NCBI GenBank assembly: GCA_003331045.1
Contig: QENA01000003.1
Location: 1-60,991 of the forward strand
DNA length: 60,991 nt
Source of the DNA: Candidatus Tokpelaia sp. JSC189
GTDB lineage: Bacteria; Pseudomonadota; Alphaproteobacteria; Rhizobiales; Rhizobiaceae
Reading direction: 5' to 3'
Part shown: positions 19,224 to 30,071 of the stretch, piece after piece
Numbering within the stretch: position 1 is the first letter of the stretch
Layout: each line of letters begins with the position of its first letter
Made by a program: the position numbers and the translations under genes
The notes under the pieces: model-generated
What the model was told of the DNA's origin: nothing
Database searches by the model: none
What the model saw: the letters and a program-made list of their open reading frames with translations, nothing else

Positions 19224-20444
19224 TCAGAGGTCAAGAATCAAACGCTTAGGATCTTCAAGACTTTCCTTCACACGGACAAGAAAAGTTACTGCTTCCTGAC
19301 CATCAACAACCCGATGGTCATAGGACAGCGCCAGATACATCATGGGACGGATAACAACCTGTCCGCCAATAGCGACTGGCCGTTCCTTAATCGCATGCAT
19401 ACCAAGAATACCAGACTGCGGCATATTCAGGATAGGCGTGGACATCAACGAGCCATAAATACCACCATTGGTGATTGTAAATGTACCACCCTGCATATCG
19501 GCAAGAGCCAGCTTGCCATCACGTGCCAGTTTGCTGAGACGTCCGAGGTTTTTTTCGATTTCAGCAATCGACATTTGATCAGCATCACGAACGACAGGTA
19601 CAACAAGCCCCTTTTCTGTGCCAACTGCAATACCAATATGGACATAATTCTTGTAGACAATATCTGTGCCATCAATTTCAGCATTAACTGCTGGAATTTC
19701 TTTCAGAGCATGACATATAGCCTTCCCAAAAAGCCCCATGAAACCAAGCTTGACACCATGTTTTTTTTCAAACACATCCCGATAACGCTTGCGCAGTTCC
19801 ATCACACCTGTCATATCCACCTCGTTAAAAGTGGTCAGCATAGCTGCTGTGTTCTGGGCATATTTCAGACGGCAGGCAATTGTTTGGCGCAGCTTTGTCA
19901 TGCGAATTCGCTCTTCACGTGAGATATCTGCACTGACGGCGAAAGGAGCACACGAAGCCATAGCTGCTGACGCAGAGGAAGCAGAAGATATGCCTCTAAA
20001 TACGACCTCAAGTACATCACCCTTCAAAATCTGCCCGCGTTTTCCCGAACCTGAAATCTGATTGGCATTCAGATTATTTTCTGCCATCAGCTTTTGTGCT
20101 GAAGGAGCAGGTTTCGTTTCTCCGGAAGCTGACATGACAGCCGGAGCAGAATTTTCTGCTGGTTTTGGCGTTTCTACTTTGGGAACAGGCACATCCCCCC
20201 CAGTTGCACCTTCAGCAATCAAGCCAAGCAAGGCACCCACTTCAACAGTATCACCACTCTTGACCAGAATTTCTGCAAGCTTGCCGGAAACAGACGCAGG
20301 AACATCAACTGTTATCTTGTCAGTTTCAAGCTCGACCAATGACTCGTCTACCTTCACAGATTCCCCAAGTTGCTTGTACCATTTTCCAACAGTAGCTTCG
20401 GTAACGGATTCTCCCAAAATGGGAACACGGATTTCAGTTGCCAT
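19224..20444 (-). CDS. sucB: 2-oxoglutarate dehydrogenase E2, dihydrolipoamide succinyltransferase
   Basis: SucB is the core of the 2-oxoglutarate dehydrogenase complex and transfers the succinyl group to CoA. The 406-residue protein has an N-terminal lipoyl domain with the modified Lys in [11 protein letters not shown] (about residue 43), an Ala/Pro-rich linker (75-110), a peripheral-subunit-binding domain ([27 protein letters not shown]) and the catalytic domain ending in the active-site [13 protein letters not shown]. It begins 34 bases after the sucA stop and is presumably cotranscribed. Confidence 0.97.
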   Translation of the reverse strand: MATEIRVPILGESVTEATVGKWYKQLGESVKVDESLVELETDKITVDVPASVSGKLAEILVKSGDTVEVGALLGLIAEGATGGDVPVPKVETPKPAENSAPAVMSASGETKPAPSAQKLMAENNLNANQISGSGKRGQILKGDVLEVVFRGISSASSASAAMASCAPFAVSADISREERIRMTKLRQTIACRLKYAQNTAAMLTTFNEVDMTGVMELRKRYRDVFEKKHGVKLGFMGLFGKAICHALKEIPAVNAEIDGTDIVYKNYVHIGIAVGTEKGLVVPVVRDADQMSIAEIEKNLGRLSKLARDGKLALADMQGGTFTITNGGIYGSLMSTPILNMPQSGILGMHAIKERPVAIGGQVVIRPMMYLALSYDHRVVDGQEAVTFLVRVKESLEDPKRLILDL

Positions 20445-20477
20445 AATAATTTTCCATTACGTCAGAGTTACTAAAAG

Positions 20478-23400
20478 TTATGCGGCCAGCGCGTCTTCAA
20501 GAAACGCAGCAAGCTGTTCAAGATGTTGCGACATAAGGCCGGTTGCAGGCGATGCGGCAGCTGGGCGCCCAGCATAGCATGCACGCCTGTACTTGGCATT
20601 GATATGTGCCAGAACCCATTCTAAATAAGGTTCAATAAATGACCAAGCACCCATATTCTTTGGCTCTTCCTGACACCATACAACTTCCGCATCCAGAAAA
20701 CGCGACAGTTGCGTAATAAGCGCCTTAGCCGGAACCGGATAAAGCTGTTCAACACGCAGAATATAAACATCATCAATGCCACGTTTTTCACGCTCTTCGT
20801 AAAGGTCATAATAAACCTTGCCTGAACACAGTACAACACGACGGATTTTTGCATCTTTCTGTAGCTTGATCGCTTGTCCCTTCAGATTTTCAGCATTATC
20901 AGGCAGCAGATGATGGAACGACGAATCACTCCCCATCTCTTTCAGAGAAGAAACTGCATGTTTATGGCGGAGTAAGGATTTCGGAGTCATCAGAACTAGC
21001 GGCTTACGGAAATCACGTTGCATCTGTCGGCGCAGAATATGAAAATAGTTTGCAGGCGTTGTACAGTTGGCAACCTGCATATTATCTTCTGCACAAAGTT
21101 GCAAATATCGCTCTAGACGGGCAGAAGAGTGCTCCGGCCCCTGTCCTTCAAACCCATGCGGCAAGAGACAAACAAGACCGGACATTCTGAGCCATTTGCG
21201 TTCGGCAGACGAGATGAACTGATCAAAGATAACTTGGGCACCATTGGCAAAATCACCGAACTGCGCTTCCCAGAGCGTAAGTCCACGCAATTCTGCCAAT
21301 GAGTATCCATATTCAAACCCGAGGACTGCTTCTTCAGAAAGCATCGAATTGATGACTTCATAAATTGCCTGCCCTTTCTGGATATTGTTGAGCGGAATAT
21401 AACGCTCTTCATTTTCCTGATCATAAAGAACGCTGTGGCGCTGTGAAAACGTGCCACGTTCGACATCTTGGCCCGAAAGACGAATCGGATTACCTTCTAT
21501 AACTAAGCTACCAAAAGCTAGTGCTTCAGCTGTAGCCCAGTCAATCGCCTCACCGGTCGTGATCATTTTCATGCGGTTATCAAGAAAACGCTGAATTGTC
21601 CGATGCACATGGAAACCTTCTGGTATTTCAACCAATTTCCGACCAATTTCCTTCAGTGTCTTTATTGCCACCCCTGTACAGCTACAGCCCGATTTATCTG
21701 AATTGTCTGCGGCATACAACCCTGCCCAAGTACCATCAAGCCAATCAACCTTTTTCGGCTTATAGATAGCTCCTGCCTCAAATTCAGCTTCAAGCTTGTC
21801 ACGCCAAGCTTTTTTACGAATCTCGATTTCGCCAGCAGTTATCAGCCCTTCAGCAATAAGCCTATCGCTATAAAAGCCAAGTGTGGTCTTATGTCCATGG
21901 ATCGCCTTATACATTAACGGCTGGGTGAATGAAGGTTCATCTCCTTCATTATGACCAAAACGGCGATAGCAGAACATGTCAATCACTACTGGCTTATGAA
22001 AAAGCTGGCGGAATTCCGCAGCAATTCTTGCCACATAAACCACAGCTTCTGGATCATCCCCATTGACATGAAAAATCGGCGCTTCAATCATCTTGGCCGT
22101 ATCAGAAGGATAAGGAGAAGAACGCGAAAAGCGCGGATTAGTCGTAAAGCCAATCTGGTTGTTGATGATAAAATGAATTGAACCGGCAACACGGTAGCCC
22201 TTGAGACCAGAAAGCCCAAACATTTCAGCTACAACACCTTGACCAGCAAAAGCTGCATCACCATGGATAAGCAAGGGCATGATTTTTGCCCTCTCGCTCA
22301 GTGGCACCATATCTGTGCGGGTGATACCTGCAAGCCAATCCTGCTTTGCCCGCGCCTTGCCCATCACAACCGGATTGACAATCTCGAGATGCGATGGGTT
22401 GGGCAACAGTAACAGATGCACTTTATTGCCATCAAATGAACAATTGGAGGAAGCACCCAAATGATATTTTACATCTCCTGATCCCTCTACATCATCAGGC
22501 TTGTAAGAGCCGCCCTTGAACTCATGGAAAATGGCACGATGGGGCTTTGACATTACTTGTGCTAACACATTAAGGCGGCCGCGGTGGGCCATACCCAGAA
22601 CAACCTCCTGAACGCCAAGAGCACCACCGTGCCTTATGATCTGTTCAAGCGCAGGAATAAGTGATTCTGACCCATCCAGACCAAAACGCTTGGTTCCCTT
22701 GTATTTGATATCCAGAAACTGTTCAAAGCCTTCAGCCTCGATCAGTTTATCCAGAATAGCTTTTTTCTCTTCCTTCGAAAATGCAACCCCCTTCTCAGAA
22801 CCTTCGATCCTTTCTTGTATCCAAGCCTTCTGCACCGGATCAGAAATATGCATGAATTCCATACCAATGCTCGAACAATAGGTACGGTTCAGGATTTCAA
22901 GCATTTCCGGGATTGTTGCATATTCAAGCCCCAGAACATTATCAATAAAGATATTGCGGTTGCAATCCTCCGGCATAAATCCGTAGGTTTCCGGTAATAA
23001 TTCGTTATAATCCTCAGGTTTTTCAGCAAGCTGGAGCGGGTCAAGCTTGGCGTGAAGATGTCCGCGCATACGGAAGGCACGGATCATCATGATCGCCCGG
23101 ACAGAATCCCGAGCGGCGTGGATAATCTCATCCTGCGAAAGGCTGGGAACCAGAGCACCAGTGCTGTTTCTGACCACACCCTCTGTCGATTTCGCTTTCA
23201 ATTTATCAGCCATATATTTTTCAAAATCCGATGAGCTGCCATCGGCTGAAAAAATCTCACCGCCTACCTCGAACGGCCAGTTCGCCTGCTTCCATGATGC
23301 TCTAGCTGCATTTTTCAGCACATCACCCTTATCATCATGAAAACCATCAAAAAAATCTCGCCATTCAGGATCAAGCGATGCCGGATTTTTCTCATATTGC

Positions 23401-23489
23401 GCATAAAGCTGTTCAATATAATCAGCATTACCACCATAAAGAAATGAGGTAAGGGCGAAAAGATTATTTGCCTGTTCCTGCCTATCCAT
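20478..23489 (-). CDS. sucA: 2-oxoglutarate dehydrogenase E1
   Basis: SucA is the thiamine-diphosphate decarboxylase of the 2-oxoglutarate dehydrogenase complex. The 1003-residue protein starts MDRQEQANNLFALTSFLYGGNADYIEQLYAQYEKNP, the usual N-terminal tail that docks on E2. Later motifs include VVLGMAHRGRLNVL, the ThDP region GDAAFAGQGVVAEMF and HFIINNQIGFTT, and RQMQRDFRKPLVLMTPKSLLRH. I chose the ATG at 23489; the frame is open 31 codons upstream but those residues are unlike the family. Length is normal. Confidence 0.97.
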   Translation of the reverse strand: MDRQEQANNLFALTSFLYGGNADYIEQLYAQYEKNPASLDPEWRDFFDGFHDDKGDVLKNAARASWKQANWPFEVGGEIFSADGSSSDFEKYMADKLKAKSTEGVVRNSTGALVPSLSQDEIIHAARDSVRAIMMIRAFRMRGHLHAKLDPLQLAEKPEDYNELLPETYGFMPEDCNRNIFIDNVLGLEYATIPEMLEILNRTYCSSIGMEFMHISDPVQKAWIQERIEGSEKGVAFSKEEKKAILDKLIEAEGFEQFLDIKYKGTKRFGLDGSESLIPALEQIIRHGGALGVQEVVLGMAHRGRLNVLAQVMSKPHRAIFHEFKGGSYKPDDVEGSGDVKYHLGASSNCSFDGNKVHLLLLPNPSHLEIVNPVVMGKARAKQDWLAGITRTDMVPLSERAKIMPLLIHGDAAFAGQGVVAEMFGLSGLKGYRVAGSIHFIINNQIGFTTNPRFSRSSPYPSDTAKMIEAPIFHVNGDDPEAVVYVARIAAEFRQLFHKPVVIDMFCYRRFGHNEGDEPSFTQPLMYKAIHGHKTTLGFYSDRLIAEGLITAGEIEIRKKAWRDKLEAEFEAGAIYKPKKVDWLDGTWAGLYAADNSDKSGCSCTGVAIKTLKEIGRKLVEIPEGFHVHRTIQRFLDNRMKMITTGEAIDWATAEALAFGSLVIEGNPIRLSGQDVERGTFSQRHSVLYDQENEERYIPLNNIQKGQAIYEVINSMLSEEAVLGFEYGYSLAELRGLTLWEAQFGDFANGAQVIFDQFISSAERKWLRMSGLVCLLPHGFEGQGPEHSSARLERYLQLCAEDNMQVANCTTPANYFHILRRQMQRDFRKPLVLMTPKSLLRHKHAVSSLKEMGSDSSFHHLLPDNAENLKGQAIKLQKDAKIRRVVLCSGKVYYDLYEEREKRGIDDVYILRVEQLYPVPAKALITQLSRFLDAEVVWCQEEPKNMGAWSFIEPYLEWVLAHINAKYRRACYAGRPAAASPATGLMSQHLEQLAAFLEDALAA

Positions 23490-23695
23490 TCCACTGCCGA
23501 AACGTAATTGTTTCGTCTCCTCTGCATACGATCTGATAAACAGATGCAAACCTGTGCGGCACTGTGCAAACCAAATATCCAAACTATAGAGCCCTCATGG
23601 GTTTTTCTAACCCTTCAGGCAATAGCAGCGACTCTTACCTGCTTAACCCAAGATCATTTTGCACTCAGGAAAAACATGCTCTGATGCCGCTAGAA
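23490..23695. other. sucD-sucA spacer
   Basis: These 206 bases lie inside the TCA operon. A small inverted repeat, GGGTT and AACCC around AGAAA, lies at about 23596-23610 on the minus strand, without a T-run, so it may be an RNA-processing or stability element and not a terminator. Confidence 0.35.
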
Positions 23696-24598
23696 TCAGC
23701 CCTTTAGGACTTCAGTCAGCATTGCTCCAAGCTTTGCCGGTGACGAGCAAACATGGATACCAGCCTCCTCCATTGCGGCAATTTTGTCTTCCGCTCCGCC
23801 TTTACCACCGGAAATCACAGCACCAGCATGCCCCATGGTGCGTCCAGGAGGCGCGGTCCGACCGACGATAAAACCAATTGTCAACTTTTCTCGGCCTTTC
23901 TTAGCTTCATCTTTTAGAAACTGAGCAGCTTTTTCTTCTGCTGTCCCGCCAATTTCACCGATCATGATAATAGACTTTGTCGCATCATCTGCTAGAAACA
24001 TTTCCAAGACATCGATGAATTCCATACCCTTGACAGGATCACCGCCAATGCCGATAACTGTGGTCTGGCCTAAGCCTTCATTGGTAGTCTGGAATACCGC
24101 TTCATAAGTAAGTGTACCCGAACGTGAAACAATACCAACAAACCCTTTTTTGAAAATAGAACTAGGCAAGATACCGATCTTGCATTCTTCTGGTGTTAAA
24201 ATTCCTGGGCAGTTTGGTCCGATCAGACGGGATTTCGATTTTTCAAGCCGAGCTTTGACCCGTACCATATCCAGTACTGGAATACCTTCCGTAATACAGA
24301 TGATAAGGCCTATTTCAGCTTCAATCGCTTCAATAACTGCATCCGCAGCCCCTGCTGGTGGCACATAAATAACAGAAGCATCAGCTCCGGTTTTTTCCTT
24401 GCCTTCGGCAACAGTTGCAAAAATCGGTAGGCTGTATCCACTGCTATTGGTCCAAACCTTACCACCTTTTTTTGGATGAACCCCACCGACCATCTGTGTA
24501 CCATGATAGGCAAGCGCCTGTTCGGTGTGAAAGGTCCCCGTCTTTCCTGTAAGACCCTGAACAAGAATTTTGGTGTCCTTGTTGATAAGAATTGACAT
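23696..24598 (-). CDS. sucD: Succinyl-CoA synthetase, alpha subunit
   Basis: With SucC it converts succinyl-CoA to succinate with formation of ATP or GTP. The 300-residue protein has the CoA-binding Rossmann fold ([24 protein letters not shown]-like N-terminus, ITEGIP), and the phosphorylated His257 in [15 protein letters not shown]. Its start lies 4 bases from the sucC stop, so the two are translationally coupled. Confidence 0.97.
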   Translation of the reverse strand: MSILINKDTKILVQGLTGKTGTFHTEQALAYHGTQMVGGVHPKKGGKVWTNSSGYSLPIFATVAEGKEKTGADASVIYVPPAGAADAVIEAIEAEIGLIICITEGIPVLDMVRVKARLEKSKSRLIGPNCPGILTPEECKIGILPSSIFKKGFVGIVSRSGTLTYEAVFQTTNEGLGQTTVIGIGGDPVKGMEFIDVLEMFLADDATKSIIMIGEIGGTAEEKAAQFLKDEAKKGREKLTIGFIVGRTAPPGRTMGHAGAVISGGKGGAEDKIAAMEEAGIHVCSSPAKLGAMLTEVLKG

Positions 24599-24602
24599 GC
24601 CT

Positions 24603-25799
24603 TCAGGCCCCCTTCACTGCAGCAACAATTTTCTGAGCCGCTGAATCAAGATCATCAGCAGGAATGATATCCAAGTTATTGTCCTGCAGTATTTTCTTGC
24701 CCCTTTCAACATTTGTGCCCTCAAGACGGACAACAAGCGGAACTTTCAGCCCGATTTCCTTGACAGCAGCAACCACACCTTTGGCAATCACATCACAACG
24801 CATAATCCCGCCGAAAATATTGACTAAGATGCCCTTCACATTCGAATCAGAAGCAATAATCTTGAATGCCGCCTTGACTTTATCCTCTGAAGCACCACCA
24901 CCGACATCAAGAAAATTTGCTGGGTTAGCACCATAAAGCTTAATGATATCCATAGTTGCCATTGCCAAACCGGCCCCGTTCACCATACACCCGATATTGC
25001 CATCAAGAGCTACATAAGCGAGATCATATTTTGAAGCCTCGATTTCCTTAGGGTTCTCTTCCAAGATATCACTCAGCGCAACAATATCCGGATGACGGAA
25101 AAGCGCATTGTTATCAAAAGAAATCTTAGCATCCAACACACGAAGATGCTCATTGTCCATAACAATGAGCGGATTGATCTCCAGAAGGCTCATGTCCTTC
25201 TCTACAAAAGCTCTGTAAAAGATTGGAAACAACTTGAGGCCATCCTCACGGGCCGGTCCCTCAAGATTCAGTGCGTCAGCAAGCTTATCTGCGTCATCAC
25301 GTGTTACACCTTTATCCGGATCAACTCTAAGCGTAATGATTTTATCAGACGTTTTTGCAGCCACGGTTTCAATATCCATGCCGCCTTCTGTCGAAACAAC
25401 AAAAGCAACTCGGCCAACAACACGGTCAACAAGTAGAGAAAAATAAAGTTCGCGCTTTATATTAGTTCCATTTTCAATATAAATGCGATTAACCTGCTTG
25501 CCGGCAAGCCCTGTTTGCTCAGTCACAAGCGTACAGCCAAGCATTTCTCTGACATTAGCCACTACTTCCTCAACCGAATAGGAAAGACGCACACCACCTT
25601 TGGCATCAGGACCAAGCTCCTTGAATTTACCTTTACCTCGGCCACCAGCATGTATCTGACTCTTTACCACATAAAAAGGCCCAGGTAGCCTTTTTGTCCA
25701 TTTTTCGGCCTGTTCCACTGAATAAACAGCAACGCCATCAGCAATCGGAGCACCATATTCATATAACAGCCGCTTGGCTTGATATTCGTGAATATTCAT
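24603..25799 (-). CDS. sucC: Succinyl-CoA synthetase, beta subunit
   Basis: The 398-residue ATP-grasp subunit binds nucleotide and completes the succinate site. Features are [19 protein letters not shown], the grasp-domain lysines ([20 protein letters not shown]), the metal-binding LEINPL and the power-helix region [20 protein letters not shown] with GGGASEDKV. Length and start are standard. It lies 115 bases after mdh and directly before sucD. Confidence 0.97.
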   Translation of the reverse strand: MNIHEYQAKRLLYEYGAPIADGVAVYSVEQAEKWTKRLPGPFYVVKSQIHAGGRGKGKFKELGPDAKGGVRLSYSVEEVVANVREMLGCTLVTEQTGLAGKQVNRIYIENGTNIKRELYFSLLVDRVVGRVAFVVSTEGGMDIETVAAKTSDKIITLRVDPDKGVTRDDADKLADALNLEGPAREDGLKLFPIFYRAFVEKDMSLLEINPLIVMDNEHLRVLDAKISFDNNALFRHPDIVALSDILEENPKEIEASKYDLAYVALDGNIGCMVNGAGLAMATMDIIKLYGANPANFLDVGGGASEDKVKAAFKIIASDSNVKGILVNIFGGIMRCDVIAKGVVAAVKEIGLKVPLVVRLEGTNVERGKKILQDNNLDIIPADDLDSAAQKIVAAVKGA

Positions 25800-25913
25800 T
25801 CATTTGTCCTTTTCATTAAATGGAACTGCCCCAATGTGAATGTATAGAATTTAATACAGCACGCGCCTACAGCCTTTCTTGTTTTCATATCTGCCGCGTT
25901 TCAAAGATATCCT

Positions 25914-26928
<1,015 letters not shown>

Positions 26929-27163
26929 CCCGAACACCTCCCCCCAGCATTGCGGAAACATAAATAATACCAGCCATCAAAATTCTTTGCGCGTTAAGAA
27001 TAATCCTAAGACCTAATGGTCGATAAGAGAAAATGAGAAAAAATACAACTAATTATTAAATTTTATTTAAAATCAATATGCTAAATTAATTGAAATTTAC
27101 GTAAACGTTAAGAAACAAAGGAAAAGCATTTCCCGAGAATTTTAGGTTTGTTCTAATAACTTT
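26929..27163. other. mdh promoter region and zapE 3' end
   Basis: AT-rich spacer of about 235 bases upstream of the mdh leader ORF. The G-rich SD of the leader ORF lies at its left edge. No other feature is supported. Confidence 0.4.
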
Positions 27164-28312
27164 TCATAGTAATCCTAGAATACCAGATGCCCAAGTTTGC
27201 AGATAATCCTTGCTTTGCATTTCAAAAAGACGTGAGGTAGTGCGCTTAAACTCGAAGGTCTCGACTGTCTTTATATATCCTGTATATAATTTATCCGGCC
27301 AAGCTTCAGCTGACATGAAAAGTCGCACATGATGATCATAGAGCGTATCAATCAATAAGATAAAACGTTTTGTTTCGTTGCGGCGTGTATCGTCAAGAGC
27401 AGGAACATGATCAATAAAAAATGTCCGATAACGGGCAGCAAGTGCCATATAATCAAATGCAGCAAGCGGTTTGGAACAAAGATCAGAAAAATCAAAACGA
27501 GCCGCTGTTTCTATAGTTCGCGGCACTCTGACGACATGCCCGCGCACATCAAGCTCGATGGATTTTTCCACCAGCCCGCTTTTAATATTTTCCCAAGCTG
27601 CATCCATACGCGCATCTGCAGTTTTTCCAAGAGGCGCTGTGTAAACAGACTGCCCCTTGCTTTTTCTAAGACGGTAATCTACCAAAACATCAAGATTGAT
27701 TTGATCAACATGTTGTTCTAGTGTGTCGATGAATGGTAAAAAAAGTTGGCGATTAAGACCATTGAGATAAAGATCATCCGGCGCAACATTAGATGTAGCA
27801 ATCAAAACCACACCTTCCTTAAAAAGAGCCGTGAAGAGCCGTGATAAAATCATAGCATCAGCAATATCCGTTACCGTAAATTCATCAAAGCAAAGAATAT
27901 GCGCTTCATTTGCTAGTTCTACTGCTAAATCAGGGAAGGGGTTTTCTTGTCCTGTCCTGCCGTCTCTCAATGTCTGACGGTATACATTGATACGATTATG
28001 TACATCATTCATGAAATCATTGAAATGCACGCGCCGTTTACTAGTCCTTGGTAAACAGGAAAAAAACAGATCCATGAGCATGGTTTTGCCTCGTCCAACC
28101 TCACCATGGATATAAAGCCCCTTAATAATAGGCTGCTCCTGTCTATGCTTGCTGAAAAACCAGCCAAGCAAACTGCTTTTGCATGAAATTTTTTTTCTGT
28201 GCAATACCTCCAGAAGCATATCATACCGAGCAATCACTGCAATCTGTCCTGGGTCCTCAGAAATTTCCCCCCTTGTAACCAGCGCATCATAACGCTCACG
28301 TACCATACCCAT
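27164..28312 (-). CDS. zapE: ZapE/AFG1-type ATPase
   Basis: The AFG1/ZapE family are AAA-like ATPases linked to division-ring behaviour in bacteria and respiratory-complex quality control in mitochondria. The 382-residue protein has Walker A GEVGRGKTMLMDLFF, Walker B ILCFDEFTVTDIADAM, sensor LIATSNVAPDDLYLNGLNRQLFLPFI and the C-terminal family segment FKRTTSRLFEMQSKDYL. I chose ATG 28312, preceded by AGGA; a TTG at 28333 is also open. Its place just downstream of the mdh/suc block on the same strand is common in alphaproteobacteria. Confidence 0.9.
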   Translation of the reverse strand: MGMVRERYDALVTRGEISEDPGQIAVIARYDMLLEVLHRKKISCKSSLLGWFFSKHRQEQPIIKGLYIHGEVGRGKTMLMDLFFSCLPRTSKRRVHFNDFMNDVHNRINVYRQTLRDGRTGQENPFPDLAVELANEAHILCFDEFTVTDIADAMILSRLFTALFKEGVVLIATSNVAPDDLYLNGLNRQLFLPFIDTLEQHVDQINLDVLVDYRLRKSKGQSVYTAPLGKTADARMDAAWENIKSGLVEKSIELDVRGHVVRVPRTIETAARFDFSDLCSKPLAAFDYMALAARYRTFFIDHVPALDDTRRNETKRFILLIDTLYDHHVRLFMSAEAWPDKLYTGYIKTVETFEFKRTTSRLFEMQSKDYLQTWASGILGLL

Positions 28313-28563
28313 AATAAAATCTGTCCTATTCAAGAATCATCACGCAAAAGTACTTACAAGCCAGAGCTGGATTTTAGTTTTTCTAATAATTTCAATATTG
28401 CGATGGAAACATCAAAATCATTCAGATTTTGCGATTTATTAGTACCCCCTCTCTAGAGCTTTTGCATCGATATAAAACACCAAACTGAAAGAGACAGGGT
28501 AAACGTACCTATAGCTCTATAATCTTTCATATTGTCAATCAAACTTAAAGGAAGCTCATAAAT

Positions 28564-29082
28564 TTAACGACTGAGAACAACATGTACCCCTAGTACCGTC
28601 TGTCCTTCAAACTGAGTACCATCAGAAGAATACAGTGTGGCAACATTGCTGCCAGCATTATCAAAAAATATAAGATGTGCACCTCTGACCGCCCAAGAGC
28701 TAACTCGTGAAAATGCCGCAGGGCAATGTAGCGGTCCAGCCCTATATCCTTGGCCAAATTTTGTCTGTGATGTAGCAATCCGACATGTCATTCCGCCAAC
28801 AGAAGCCCTCCAAACCCCAGAAACACTGGCCGGTGTCAATTCAATACCGGCCGGTGCCATGCCGAGGGCTGACACCTGCATCTGTTCAGACAGACTCAGT
28901 ACATTGGAATCCCCCCCCAAAGGAGGTAGATCGCTTTGCAAAACCTGTCCCAATGGCGCTGCCTGAATTCCACCAGGTGATAAAATAGGATTAGAATTAT
29001 CAGAAAAACGGTCCGACGAACATCCAACTGCCATCAGCGCTACAGCAGTAAGTATTGGCAAGAAAACTTTCTTAAATAGCAT
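28564..29082 (-). CDS. omp19: Omp19-type outer membrane lipoprotein (Inh-like domain)
   Basis: The 172-residue protein is a lipoprotein: signal peptide MLFKKVFLPILTAVALMAVGC with Cys21 as lipidation site. The C-terminal 90 residues match the AprI/Inh-like protease-inhibitor fold of Brucella Omp19 (GVWRASVGGMTCRIATSQTK, GQGYRAGPLHCP, LYSSDGTQFEGQTVLG), with the two Cys that form the family disulfide. The linker (about 22-85) is low complexity. A good ribosome site AGGGT precedes the ATG. In Brucella, Omp19 inhibits host proteases; here an envelope role is a family-based guess. Confidence 0.88.
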   Translation of the reverse strand: MLFKKVFLPILTAVALMAVGCSSDRFSDNSNPILSPGGIQAAPLGQVLQSDLPPLGGDSNVLSLSEQMQVSALGMAPAGIELTPASVSGVWRASVGGMTCRIATSQTKFGQGYRAGPLHCPAAFSRVSSWAVRGAHLIFFDNAGSNVATLYSSDGTQFEGQTVLGVHVVLSR

Positions 29083-30071
29083 GTTTTTACCCTAAATATT
29101 AAGATCAAGTGCGAATCGTCCCGCAATACAATACCCGCGTAAGTTTAAATTATAAATTTAAGCATTATTCTATAAACTCTATCAATTATCAGCATTTTTT
29201 CACCGACCATGATCTTCCAACAAGATATTGTTTATGCCCAGCCCATATTTGTTAAACGTTAATATCCATGCCATAAACATTAAATTAAATAGAACAATTA
29301 GTTGATTGAGTTTTGATGTGTTGTTTTAGTATTTTTTGGAGTTTTGTGATAGCGAGCGGGCGAATGGTTAGAGAATTGGCATAATTTTAAGATTGTGTGT
29401 GGTTTATGCCTATTGTGTTGAGTTTTTATGAAAGATGGGGCAAGGACACCGATGTCATGGTCTGGCCTGGACAATGCGTCTGGTTCTGGCCACCAAGGCA
29501 GATGAGTTTTCAACAAGAGAACCGGGCTTAAGGCGATGCCTGCACTCTTTGCTGCCCGAAGGTAACCAGCGCACGCTGTATGAAAGGCGATCCCTACCAT
29601 AGTCCCCTCAAAATACGCACTAAACTCTACAGGCAGCTAGAAATAAACCCGCATGCACTCCTTACAAGAAATAACCTTCATCCCTAATCCTTCATCAGAA
29701 AACAATATGGATTAATAATAAAATTACCCACAATTTTAGTGAAAAATATGATGATTACGATAATAATCGAGAGAAAATAATATTTTTATGCCATTGAGAT
29801 TGATATCGGCTTTGATTCTGGGAACAGTTATTTTCACTTATCAAGATGCGATTACAAAGACACTTATATTACATCATCTTATCAATTTTATTATGATGGT
29901 ACCTTGCTAGGAGTTTTTCTTGCTGTCTTGGCACAGGGTAGTCTGTATACGTAATGCCTATAACATGCTGGATGGCATGACTTTTCTGAAAGGCAATCAT
30001 TGTATTTGTTGCAAGCAGGCTGTTTTTTCTTTTTGTAAGCAGATATTGCTACCTGTAGATATACAGGTAAA
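29083..30071. other. Decayed region between omp19 and the aminopeptidase gene
   Basis: Nearly 1 kb without an intact gene. It contains repeat A copy 2 (29308-29428). At 29432-29480 the plus strand reads KDGARTPMSWSGLDNAS, which resembles the RDGxRTPMxW motif of GH13 alpha-glucosidases, and the DNA is richer in G+C than its surroundings. At 29789-30000 a plus-strand stretch begins MPLRLISALILGTVIFTYQD and later reads NAYNMLDGMTFLKGN, with a stop and frame changes. Both are likely gene relics, but neither is secure. Confidence 0.45.
29308..29428. repeat. Dispersed repeat A, copy 2
   Basis: Matches 13398-13513 over about 120 bases. Compared with copy 1 it has a one-base and a two-base insertion that together keep the minus-strand frame, so both copies can encode KTPKNTKTTHQNS-like ends. 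Flanks are unrelated. Confidence 0.75.

Noticed and set aside
23596-23610. Hairpin in the sucD-sucA spacer as a terminator or riboswitch
   Set aside because: Stem of five pairs, no T-run, and downstream genes of the same operon would be cut off.
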